In this document: one piece after another, positions 40,183-49,010 of the stretch
Layout: the number at the start of each line of letters is the position of its first letter
How positions within the stretch are numbered: the first letter of the stretch is position 1
Notes under the pieces: model-generated
The model's input: the letters and a program-made list of their open reading frames with translations, nothing else
What the model was told of the DNA's origin: nothing
Databases searched by the model: none
Made by a program: the position numbers and the translations under genes
Assembly: GCA_949825025.1 (NCBI GenBank)
Contig: OX463780.1
Location: 39,288,979 to 39,352,978 of the forward strand
Length of the DNA: 64,000 nucleotides
Direction: 5' to 3'
Source of the DNA: Siphlonurus alternatus
Taxonomy: Eukaryota > Arthropoda > Insecta > Ephemeroptera > Siphlonuridae

Positions 40183-42478
40183 TTAGTGTACTGGCACGGA
40201 GCCGTGATCTCACAGGGGAAGATTGTGTATCTTCCTGAGAATTTTTAATGGGGGATTTCAATTGAGATGCCAGATTAAAATTATCAACATTTGAACTCAA
40301 AACATTATCATTAATAGTATCATTTTTACTAATAATGGATGGTGAGACAACAGATGAAATTTCATTAATTGATTTTTCTGAATTAATTGCACTTTTCTTA
40401 GCAGCGGTTTCATCATTTTTTAATAGATCATTTGTAAATTGGAATTTATTATCTAAAATCGTTAGTAAAAAAGCTTTGAGTCTTGGATGTAATGAGTTCA
40501 GATCTATAATATCTTGATTCAATTCAAGAGAACATACAGGATCTGGTAAGGGTGGTCCTGATTCAGGCAAACTATTGTTTACCAAAACAAGACTTGACTC
40601 CTCACTCGGGGCAATACCGTCGTTCGCCGGAGCGAGGCCTGACTCCTCGCCCGGGGTGGTACCGTCGTTCACCGAAACGAGGCCTGACTCCTCGCCCGGG
40701 GTGGTACCGTCGTTCACCGAAGCGAGGCCTGACTCCTCGCCCGGGGTGGTACCGTCGTTCACCGGAGCAAGGCCTGACTCCTCGCCCGGGGTGGTACCGT
40801 CGTTCACCGAAGCGAGGCCTGACTCCTCGCCCGGGGTGGTACCGTCGTTCACCGAAACGAGGCCTGACTCCTCGCCCGGGGTGGTACCGTCGTTCACCGA
40901 AGCGAGGCCTGACTCCTCGCCCGGGGTGGTACCGTCGTTCACCGAAGCGAGGCCTGACTCCTCGCCCGGGGTGGTACCGTCGTTCACCTGAGCGAGGCCT
41001 GACTTCTCGCCCCGGGTATTAGACATCTGCTCCTTCGTGGCTGGCACTGGCAGTCCCTCCACCCTCACTATGTCAGGCGTGACAATTGAGGGGCGTGTAC
41101 TCTCTCGCAAGGTAGAGGTCTGGCATTGCCCGGAACTTACAAGGACCGCCAGGTTATTAGAAGGAGGGGCCCTAGCGGTAATGACGTTTGCTAGAGTAGA
41201 TTGGGCTGATTCCTCAAAGAGTTCTTTAACAGCTGTTTCATCATCATTACTTGCAACTTTCTTTGCTAATGTCTTCCATCCATAATAAGCAACAATTTCA
41301 ATGTCAAGATCTTTGAACACTGAAATAATGTCTTGTTTTATAGTAGACCAGTTGAAACCGTCTCTGCCACATGCTAAACGAGGAATTGCGAGTTTTTTTA
41401 TACTTAAAATCTCACAGATATTTCTTAAATTTTTTAATGCAAGTAGTATATTTGAGTGGTCAGGATAGCTGTTATGGACAGATTTAGTAACTAAGTAGAA
41501 AATAAAACTGTCATCTGAAGATAAAACAGCTACTTCACCAGTATTTTTGAGTTGACTCTTTAAAAAAGGGGTTTGTCCATGTTTTTTTTTAAATTGAGTT
41601 GCAACTCCACGTCCTTGTTTAAATGTTTTATCAACGCAGTGGGCGTAGGATGTGCCTGGTGGTGCGTCAAACAAATTTCCTTTCTTTTCAATGAAACGGA
41701 AATTTTGATGTTTTCTTTTTATATTATGGTTATTGGTATTTTTCTGATGTAAAGTCGGAAAAGACTCATTATTAATATGTTGTAGTACTGAAAATGAGTT
41801 TGATGTTGGTACTGTCGCACCCCACGGATTATAAGGAGGTCTTGGGGGGCGCAATTGGGCACCCTGGCTTTGGCGCGGCAGCTGGGTAGGGTGCGGTCGC
41901 TGAGCGCTCAGTTGGTGTTGGAGCGGGCGACGAGGTTGATACTGACTTACAACGTGCTGCCGGCGTGTCTGCTGCTGGCGTGATTGCTCAGATTGTTGCT
42001 GCTGCTGCTGGCGTGATTGCTGCTGCTGCTGTGGCACTCTAGTGAACGACGTCGGCTGAGGTGGGCGTTGTTTTGTGTAACCAGCCGTCCTCCAAGGTCG
42101 CGAGAATTGAACTGGTGACCTGTCATAATCAGCTGTTTGTATATGACATTGATGATTTGAATTTCCCTCATTATTAAAGTTATTTGCAGAAGAAATTCCA
42201 TTTCTTTCATTTAACATTAATTTAATAGTGCATTTAATTTCTTCTCTAAAGTCAGTAAATAAGTCCTTAATATTATGTTGAATTAATTTGTACATTGGAT
42301 GTACAGTCAGATCATTTGATAGGCTTTCATTGGACATATGTATATCAGAATTATTTTTATCATAATTAATAAATTGTGAGTTAAAAACCTCCGGTGTAGT
42401 TCTAGCAGGTGGCGGCCAGTGTGGTACGAGCGGAGAGCAGAACTGAGGTGTAGCACGCATGGAGCGTAGGTCCGTCAT
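40142..42478 (-). CDS. Non-LTR retrotransposon ORF1 with TARG1/OARD1-like macro domain
   Basis: 778 aa. Residues 1-120 are polar with a helical segment at 60-92. Residues 121-220 are rich in Gln, Arg and Pro, including a poly-Q tract at 149-170. Residues ~261-400 form a macro domain: KGNLFDAPPG, SYAHCVD, a glycine loop QGRGVA followed by FKKKHG, GEVAVLSSDDSFIFYLVTK, then IPRLACGRDGFNW and IVAYY. This order and wording match human TARG1 (OARD1), an ADP-ribosyl-glutamate and O-acetyl-ADP-ribose hydrolase. The position of the TARG1 catalytic Lys is Ser320, while the catalytic Asp is kept (Asp373). The adenine-contacting Asp of the GD motif is Asn268. Residues 499-633 are nine 15-residue repeats (NDGTTPGEESGLASV). 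The tail is basic and ends at TAA. ORF1 proteins normally bind element RNA; no zinc knuckle or RRM is visible. Confidence 0.9.
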   Translation of the reverse strand: MTDLRSMRATPQFCSPLVPHWPPPARTTPEVFNSQFINYDKNNSDIHMSNESLSNDLTVHPMYKLIQHNIKDLFTDFREEIKCTIKLMLNERNGISSANNFNNEGNSNHQCHIQTADYDRSPVQFSRPWRTAGYTKQRPPQPTSFTRVPQQQQQSRQQQQQQSEQSRQQQTRRQHVVSQYQPRRPLQHQLSAQRPHPTQLPRQSQGAQLRPPRPPYNPWGATVPTSNSFSVLQHINNESFPTLHQKNTNNHNIKRKHQNFRFIEKKGNLFDAPPGTSYAHCVDKTFKQGRGVATQFKKKHGQTPFLKSQLKNTGEVAVLSSDDSFIFYLVTKSVHNSYPDHSNILLALKNLRNICEILSIKKLAIPRLACGRDGFNWSTIKQDIISVFKDLDIEIVAYYGWKTLAKKVASNDDETAVKELFEESAQSTLANVITARAPPSNNLAVLVSSGQCQTSTLRESTRPSIVTPDIVRVEGLPVPATKEQMSNTRGEKSGLAQVNDGTTPGEESGLASVNDGTTPGEESGLASVNDGTTPGEESGLVSVNDGTTPGEESGLASVNDGTTPGEESGLAPVNDGTTPGEESGLASVNDGTTPGEESGLVSVNDGTTPGEESGLAPANDGIAPSEESSLVLVNNSLPESGPPLPDPVCSLELNQDIIDLNSLHPRLKAFLLTILDNKFQFTNDLLKNDETAAKKSAINSEKSINEISSVVSPSIISKNDTINDNVLSSNVDNFNLASQLKSPIKNSQEDTQSSPVRSRLRASTLNSISTKLPNKKKT
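40580..40984 (-). repeat. 45-bp GC-rich minisatellite within ORF1, nine units
   Basis: Nine in-frame 45-bp units encode NDGTTPGEESGLxxV. Eight are nearly identical and the ninth (C-terminal) is diverged. Unit-to-unit changes fall mostly at A/V and S/P codons. The array is far richer in G+C than the surrounding element and genome. Uniformity implies recent expansion or homogenisation with the frame maintained. Confidence 0.95.
41279..41698 (-). other. Macro domain segment of ORF1
   Basis: DNA span encoding ORF1 residues ~261-400, the TARG1/OARD1-like macro fold. It is a complete domain by length (about 140 residues) and keeps the AHC, GxGxA and CGxD motifs. It is listed separately so that it can be extracted and searched on its own. 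Confidence 0.88.
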
Positions 42479-43190
42479 GATGTTGTTCTCAAGAGAATAT
42501 TTATCACACCTTTATATTTAAAGTTCAATGCACAGGACACTTAGTAGTAATGTATCACTTAATAGAAAAAAACTTCAACTTTCCGATGAACAGACTTTCT
42601 TTTTAATTAAATGATAGATAAAAAGGTTAATCTTTAAAAATTACGGAGCAGTGAAAATATTGTAGTTAAGCTCTCAGGTGCTGCCACCTACAATAAAATG
42701 GAAGCGAATAAAACATTTCTCTATTTATTTTAGCAAGTTTTATAGTTACCTATTATTTTTTTATAAAAGTTGAAAAATATCATTCAACATTATAACAGCC
42801 CATAGCCATCAGCTTTATTTATTTTAAGTTGAAATTAATCAAAAAGGAAAATTAATAAAAAAAAAACTAATGACAAGTTTAGTTATTTTTAATTAGTGAG
42901 ATTTAATAACAGTTTTTATAATTTATTGCAACAAAAAATTAAATTTGTAGGAAGAAAAAAAATGTATATTAACATTCTGCTATAGCTTAAAGGCAAAAAG
43001 AAAATGAAAAAAAAAAAAACTCTTTCACATTAAACATTCTTTTTTTTTTTTTTTATAAAAAAAAATAACAACGTCCAATTTATGTGTATTTTTATTTACG
43101 ATCAATTTCAAAATTTTTGGTGTGAGAGGCAGCTGTTGCTGCACTTGAAGCCGTTGTGTGCATGCAGGTCGTCGTAACAGCACGTGGCTC
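42479..43190. other. Presumed 5' UTR of the retrotransposon, then AT-rich flank
   Basis: Sequence just upstream of ORF1 should contain the element's 5' UTR and internal promoter, but no boundary or duplication is visible. A minus-strand TAGGTGGCAGCACCT, partly CTCF-like, lies near 42679-42693 and could be close to the element's 5' end. Beyond about 42720 the DNA is AT-rich with homopolymer runs. Confidence 0.35.
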
Positions 43191-43191
43191 G

Positions 43192-43257
43192 TATATAAAG
43201 TGAGACACACGTCATGCTGCGGGTACTGTAACGTGCCAAGTGCACTCGCCTTGAGGT
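43192..43257 (+). promoter_or_regulatory. Candidate TATA promoter with downstream splice donor
   Basis: TATATAAAG at 43192-43200 is a strong TATA box in a locally GC-richer region (43100-43300). Transcription would start about 25-30 bases downstream. CTTGAG|GTAGGT at 43250-43261 is a good 5' splice site, which would give a short non-coding first exon. A second TATAAAAAG lies at about 43297. No downstream coding exon is recognised, so the gene it might serve is unknown. Confidence 0.3.
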
Positions 43258-43261
43258 AGGT

Positions 43262-43647
43262 CACAAGCAATGTGTCATTCAGTTCATACTCGCCGTATAA
43301 AAAGCATAACCTTCATATGGAAGATTTGTTACACTTATGTGTAGTTTCATTTTGAAATTGTTACAAATAATCTGGAAGATTTAAGTGCATAAAACAAATG
43401 CATAGACACCTCAGAACATCACCCTTAGGTGTCTAGTTTGTTGGCGATGTCTAGAAAGACACCGATCGTAATAACAGGAAGGTAAGGAGAGCACACGGAG
43501 AGAAAATATCTCATTAAATGGTAAAATTTTACCTTACTGGCAAACGCAAGAAGATTCTAAAAAAACTTACAAACTAAGTAAGTGTGTAATATGGAAAAAT
43601 CAAACCATTTTAAGTGTTAGAATCAACACTTAAAATAGCTTTTACAT
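43262..43647. other. Intergenic stretch with a short palindrome
   Basis: ATTTTAAGTGTT and AACACTTAAAAT form a 12-bp hairpin around a short loop at about 43607-43637. No gene is recognised. Confidence 0.4.
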
Positions 43648-43783
43648 ATCGTTGCCTCAGAATATAAATGTCGTATAAACCGTGATTTGATGCAATTTTA
43701 GGTCCTATGTACATGAAGCATAAGGTCTATAATTGCTTCAAAACTTCTTGGTTTATACGACACTAAAATATTGAGACGACGAT
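43648..43783. repeat. 136-bp imperfect hairpin
   Basis: The arms are about 63 bases and pair from ATCGTTG...at the left to ...CGACGAT at the right. They include a 13-base perfect block GTCGTATAAACC(G/A) with its complement and a further 20-base block around GCAATT. Several mismatches would be G:U pairs in RNA from one strand. No target duplication is clear. It may be a decayed MITE or a long-stem hairpin RNA precursor. Confidence 0.6.
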
Positions 43784-45227
43784 ATTTTGCCTACTTATAC
43801 CTAGATATTTACAATCATGCATATTGGATTGGCCGATTTGGCCCCCAAATTTTACATGATTGAATTATAAGCAAAACTTTTATATTTGCCTACTTTTACT
43901 TAAACATATAATGGAACTTGGGACTTATTTAAATTTAATAACTGGTATTTAATACTATTGATTTAATGAATTTAAAGCCATACATTTTGAAAAAAAAATG
44001 CTTAATTAATACTATTCTTCCTTTTAAATTTTTTTTTCTATGTTGACTGCAATTTTTAACTTACTAAAAACATTGACAAATTTGCTGATAATGTTTTAAA
44101 ATAAAAAATGTACTTACTGAAAAACTTCCTGAAAGAAGCTTTCAATTATTTATACAATTAATACACGAAAGAACTAAATGACAAGAAAAAACTGTTTAAA
44201 TCCTGTTATTAAAAAAAAAATAATAATAATAATTTATTAACAGTGTTACCTACATAAAATTTATACCATGGATTATTTTGACCTAGGTTTGTTTTAGCTT
44301 GGGTTTTGTTGCTCTTGTAGCTGGTGCAATTTAATCGCGTGGTGAACAATAAAAACACGTTCTAACATAGCAGCCTGCAACCAACCAGGCAAGCAAGAGC
44401 ACAAGCAGCATTGTCGGATATTATGTTGGAAGCTGATAGTGATGCTGGTAAAACGTGGTATGGTGGTTGCCATAGCACGAGAAGCCCGAGAGTTTGAGTA
44501 TAGTGACATCTGTTACAAGTCCCATATGTCTAGCAACCCAGGTTGTATCAGTAAAGTCACCTTCATACAAATAATATTTTATGTTGTGTCGTCGTGTCAT
44601 AAAAAAACTAACTAATTTCCTTGGAACAACATTTATTATAAAATTTAATATCATGGTACAAAATCATTAAAATTTTTCAATATCTACAATTCATTAAATA
44701 TATTTTATTAACATCTTTTTTTCGTGAGCATGAAGATGTTGTCATGTTTTGTGTGCTACGTAACTTTTTTGTAAATTTAAATTTATTTTTGTATTAAATA
44801 ACTCGATAATAAGAATTCCAGCTTTATAGATTTATGATTTTTAATGTAGCTAATTAAATTTTACCATTGGAATGCATTTTTTTTTTAATCTTTTGTATTT
44901 CACTACTTTACCTACCAAGAACCCATCAAGTGGCTCATCGACCCAACCTCCTTGAATCTTCCTAAAAGTTCACCATCCCCACCTTATTTTTAACTAAAGA
45001 GCTCAGAGCTCTTATTTTTATTATTTTTGGGACTATTTTACGCATTTTTGTGTTCATTTGTTAATATCTGCCACCTGATTAATCGCAAGAAAAATGTTTT
45101 TGCATTAGAGTGTAATTATTATCAATTGGTGTTATAAACAAATAAAGTTAACTTTCGTTTCTTATCTCGTTTCACTGATAACGGGTTGGCAATTATAATA
45201 AAGATTTTCAAAACCTTTTGATTTGGT
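43784..45227. other. Intergenic stretch, nothing recognised
   Basis: No gene is visible. A mixed-composition patch at 44280-44540 has frames on the minus strand that I cannot assign. A short palindrome AAGAGCTCAGAGCTCTT lies at about 44998-45014. Confidence 0.4.
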
Positions 45228-45645
45228 AGATAGAATAGAATAGAATAGAAATAGAATAGAATATTTTTATTCGACCACTGGCGGTAATACAGTGACAAAA
45301 AATTGCCACAATACAGCATAAGTCTTGTCAAATTTTTACATTTAAAACATAACACATACATAGCACTATGACAGCAAGTTCCTAATATAAAAATAAAGGA
45401 TAAAACAATATCAAATCTATTTTTTACTTCAAAGTCACTATGAATATTTTCTTATATTACTTGATGTTGTAAATTTTAAAATGTCTCTCTCTACAATTTT
45501 AGACTCATTATGAAAAAACATTTTAACATCATAATATTCCTTATCAATCAATATTTTCTTCAGTAAATTTTTAAACAAAGTCTCATTTTTTACATTTCTT
45601 AGCATATAAGGAAGTTGATCATATAATTTAGACGTTTGATAATAA
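45228..45645 (-). mobile_element. 5'-truncated non-LTR retrotransposon 3' end
   Basis: On the minus strand 45438-45645 encodes the C-terminus of a reverse transcriptase protein: YYQTSKLYDQLPYMLRNVK, then LLKKILIDKEYYDVKMFF, ending at a TAG at 45438-45440. It is clearly related to the ORF2 C-terminus of the main element. The 3' UTR ends with AATAAA near 45262 and a (TATTC)n tail at 45228-45262. The 5' break coincides with an AT palindromic repeat at 45640-45690. It cannot encode any activity. Confidence 0.8.
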
Positions 45646-45695
45646 TTAATTATTAATTAATTATTAATTTATTAATTAATAATTAATAGATATTA
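45640..45695. repeat. TTAATTAA-type palindromic AT repeat
   Basis: Overlapping TTAATTAATTATTAATT units on both strands mark the 5' break of the adjacent retroelement remnant. It may reflect the insertion target or later microsatellite growth. Confidence 0.6.
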
Positions 45696-46996
45696 ATTAT
45701 TTCTACATAAAAATGTTTGTTACATATTATTATATATGTGCGTGTATTCAAATTTGATTTGACAATTTCATCGTTAAAAAAAATTCATAAAAAAAAATCT
45801 TACAGAAGCGTCAACCTTTATAACATACGAGCATAATACCACCCTATATTATGACGTAATCACTATTATTGTGGTTTCCACTCTATTTGCCAGCGGCTAC
45901 AAACCACCATGACACACCTATCTGTAGTTTTAACCTGCCTTGCCGGACATTATGTTTTACAATCCCCTACACTGATACGGCTTGTTCGGTGAAATCATTT
46001 GTATTTTATTTGTAACTGTTACATAAATTAAATCTAGTATCAACACGACTCCCAATATACAAGTCCTGCATGACTCCATATTATAAACTAAATGGATAAA
46101 CGTTCACAAACGAAAAGAAGAAAAAAGGAGAGAGAATTTGAGTAAGCTTGGACTCTCTGAAGTCATATAATTATGACATTTATAAGAATTAATGCAAAAA
46201 CGCTATTTAAAAAAATGTAATATTTTATAACAGCTGTAATATCATATTTATTATGAAGTTACACTTTTAGTAAGACGTGATTTTATTTCGTGATTTGAAC
46301 TTCATTTTCGGTGCCGCATGATCATTGACAATTAACAGATTGTATACTTCCATTTTCAATATGAGTCTTACTTGATTCACGTAAATAAATTTAACTTTCA
46401 ATCGAAAAATATATAAGGCTATAATATAATTATAAAATGTAAAGCAAATTAATTTAAATTCCCTTTAAAATAAAAATACAGGTATTTTTATAGTAATATC
46501 TCCACGAAATTTTGACAGAAAACTTCCTCTCAATGAGAAACAACAAATAAAATGTTTTGTTGGTTAAGGAAATGAAGTCATATTATAGTTTGTAGGATGG
46601 ATAAAGGAAAAAAATTATTTTTATGTAACCTCTCTCCCTACACGCAAAGATGAAAATACGATCAAACGACCATCGAGGGTATTTTTTTTTAAAAATGATT
46701 TTTTCAGGTTTTAAGAACGAAAGCTATAATATGCTTATGTATATAAAATGACAAAAGCATGATTTTAATTTAAAAAATAAAACATAGCTCTATATTATAT
46801 ACAAGCAAGCAAAGTTCAAAGAAATCAAATATAAAAAAAAAATGTACTCGTTTTAACGAGATACAATGTTAAAAGTTAATATAAACCTGAGGTCTTTTAT
46901 TTTTCATACAGCTTATAAGAATAGAAACATGAGCTTTTTCCAAACACAGGGAACATTTAGATGGCAATCAAAATAGCGATTCAGAATACAATTAAA
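45696..46996. other. AT-rich intergenic stretch, nothing recognised
   Basis: No gene or element end is visible. Confidence 0.45.
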
Positions 46997-47100
46997 AAAC
47001 TTATTTATTTATTTTTTATTCACTCAAGTACATGCACAGCATACATATGACAACCAGCAAAGATGTTATACACATGGTCAGAGACAGCAATATTACATAA
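46997..47100 (-). mobile_element. Possible retroelement 3' end with (AATA)n tail
   Basis: On the minus strand the sequence ends GTACTTGAGTGAATAAAAAA then AATAAATAAATAAG, the typical layout of a non-LTR 3' end with polyadenylation signal and tetranucleotide tail. No confident coding remnant precedes it, so the 5' limit is arbitrary. Confidence 0.4.
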
Positions 47101-47661
47101 AATATGTGGTATTACATCCATTGAAAGAAAATAACAACATAAATTTAATTAAAATTGAAATCAAATAATAATTAAGAAGTCTGTTATATTATATATTAAA
47201 AACAATGTTAATATATTAAAAGAGTTACATAACTTGATGTTACAAATTTAACTGTTATCATGCAAACATAAACCGACCACGTGAGACCTACATGAAAATA
47301 CAAAATCAATAAACTTTTCTGGTATAGAATTTTTGAAGGGGGAAAAAAGATTGTTTTACAAAATCAATTTTCAACAATTATTATCGTACTTTGATTTTGT
47401 ATATAAATTAGTTTTTGTTATAAATTATAACATTTATTCATTATAATAAATTTTCTTATTAAATAAAATTATATTAAAATTTTAATTATATATAAAATCT
47501 ATGTATTGTGTAAAATATTTTGTTAGTATTAGAAAATTTTATAGATAAAAAAAAAGACAAAGGGGTGTTAGGTTTATACTGTTAAATTGAGTGAAAGAGA
47601 CATGTTTGTTTAGTGGAATAATGCTTTTTCCCTACACACTAAAACTGGTTGGTAGATAGGG
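47101..47661. other. AT-rich intergenic stretch
   Basis: No gene is recognised. It may include more of the retroelement whose 3' end lies at 46997. Confidence 0.35.
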
Positions 47662-47865
47662 TTGAATGTTACGACAACACAGGGGATGAGGGAGGGAGAA
47701 ACTGCAGGTAGAGCTGCTACCGTGAAAAAGCATCGATGTGGTGATGACATAATCCATTATTCATTCTTACGTCAAGCGAAAAACACACTCGTCGTGCTGA
47801 AGGTTTGTTTTTCCAACTGCGGCGGGAAGCACGTGAGGTTAGTCTCATACCCGAGAGAAGTTCGC

Positions 47866-47925
47866 TCATTCGCCGGTAAACTTCCACCCTGTCAAACGTT
47901 ATACTCCAATCTCAGAACAACGTGA
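47866..47925 (+). repeat. Segment of an unidentified dispersed repeat (copy B)
   Basis: The plus strand encodes RSFAGKLPPCQTLYSNLRTT before a TGA, resembling the minus strand at 6835-6905. It lies at the end of an 88-codon frame (47662-47925) in a locally GC-richer patch. Family unknown. Confidence 0.35.
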
Positions 47926-47986
47926 GTCAAACAACACCTGCTTGTTGTGTTTTCATAATATTGAAAAATATTTTTTATTATAAAAA

Positions 47987-48010
47987 TAGAATAGAATAAA
48001 ATAGAATTTT
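47987..48010 (-). mobile_element. Possible retroelement tail, (TATTC)-like
   Basis: TAGAATAGAATAAAATAGAA on the plus strand is the same pentamer type that ends the remnants at 21481 and 45228. No AATAAA in the expected position and no coding remnant support it, so it may be an independent microsatellite. Confidence 0.25.
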
Positions 48011-48964
48011 AAACCTTATATTTTATTATGTTTTTTTTATAGAAATTTTTTAGTAAATAAAAGAGGAATCATGATATCTATTTAATTAAAATTAGTGAAA
48101 ATACAATAGTGCTACTGAGGATGGGCAATCAGCATGACATTTTTTTGTTGCATATTGAGAAAGAGTAGGTTGTCATATTTTCCCCCATATTTTTTATTTT
48201 TAGTCCTCTTAAAATTGTGCTGCAAAACGCTGTGACTTCAGTCATGTAAATATTTAGAATGCATGCAAACATAGGAGAAGACATTGCATGAATATGACGT
48301 CATAGCATTTTACAGTACAATTTTAATGGCCTCCAAAAAATCATCAATAGACAATTTGAGGTCCTCTAACATAACACGCAATAAAATAAAAATGTCATGC
48401 GGGATGTCCATTAAATAATGAGTGAAATAAAGAACTATAATATGCAATATGCTTGTTTTTAATCTTGCAAAATTGGATGGAGGATTATCGATAGTCATTT
48501 TTGGGGACCTCGTGTTATGCCAGGTTCATTTAAATAAATTATGTACTTTTAAAAAACTTTATAAAATTTTATTTTTGAAAAAATTATAAAATCTTGTTGT
48601 CAAGTGTGAGCTTGCATAATAAGTTAAATGCATGACACAAACAGGTGAACAGTTTGCAAGACTTTCATGGCTTGTTTTGTCTCGATTTTAAGAGTTTTAA
48701 AGGCACAAAAAAATAACAAATTTGGAATATTCTAAAAATAACTAAAGGTTATACATATTACTAAAATGCCTGCATTAAAAACTTCATTGTTTATTTCATC
48801 CACATTTTTTAAACATGACGTAATATCATAATTTAGCAATGAAAATAAGAAACGTATCAATTATAAAATAAGAAATCCAATTGCTTGTTATGATCGTTTC
48901 AAAGTTCTGCATTTTATGAGGAGGAACTTGAACACACCAAATATTCATATTTACAAAGGATCGC

Positions 48965-48965
<1 letters not shown>
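48011..48965. other. AT-rich intergenic stretch with one TGACGTCA site
   Basis: TGACGTCA lies at 48295-48302. No gene is recognised. Confidence 0.45.

Positions 48966-49007
<42 letters not shown>
48966..49007 (-). repeat. 42-base T run (poly-A on the minus strand)
   Basis: An uninterrupted run of 42 T. It could be the poly-A tail of a minus-strand retrocopy whose body would lie at higher coordinates (about 49010-49400). That region has a mixed composition, but I could not recognise a protein or RNA in it. Confidence 0.85.

Positions 49008-49010
<3 letters not shown>

Larger units (their letters stand above)
36684..42478 (-). mobile_element. Two-ORF APE-type non-LTR retrotransposon carrying a macro domain
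   Basis: On the minus strand the order is ORF1 (778 aa), ORF2 (endonuclease plus reverse transcriptase, more than 967 aa), a 3' UTR of about 450 bp, AATAAA and an (AAAT)n tail at about 36700-36730. The 3' UTR contains a TTGTACAACCA segment shared with the remnant at 7357-7799, which fixes the 3' end here rather than at the internal microsatellite. Both ORFs are free of internal stops, so the copy is nearly intact. The 5' end lies beyond 42478 but I could not place it, and no target-site duplication was found. No long terminal repeats, integrase or RNase H motif is visible. Confidence 0.9.

Noticed and set aside
40552..41022. 156- and 138-codon plus-strand frames with repeats such as RPDSSPGVVPSF
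   Set aside because: These are antisense readings of the ORF1 minisatellite. The minus-strand frame continues into a recognised domain; these do not.
37141..42478. LTR retrotransposon or virus-like element
   Set aside because: No terminal repeats, protease, integrase or RNase H. The endonuclease motifs (GDVN, SDH) and tail type are those of APE-type non-LTR elements.
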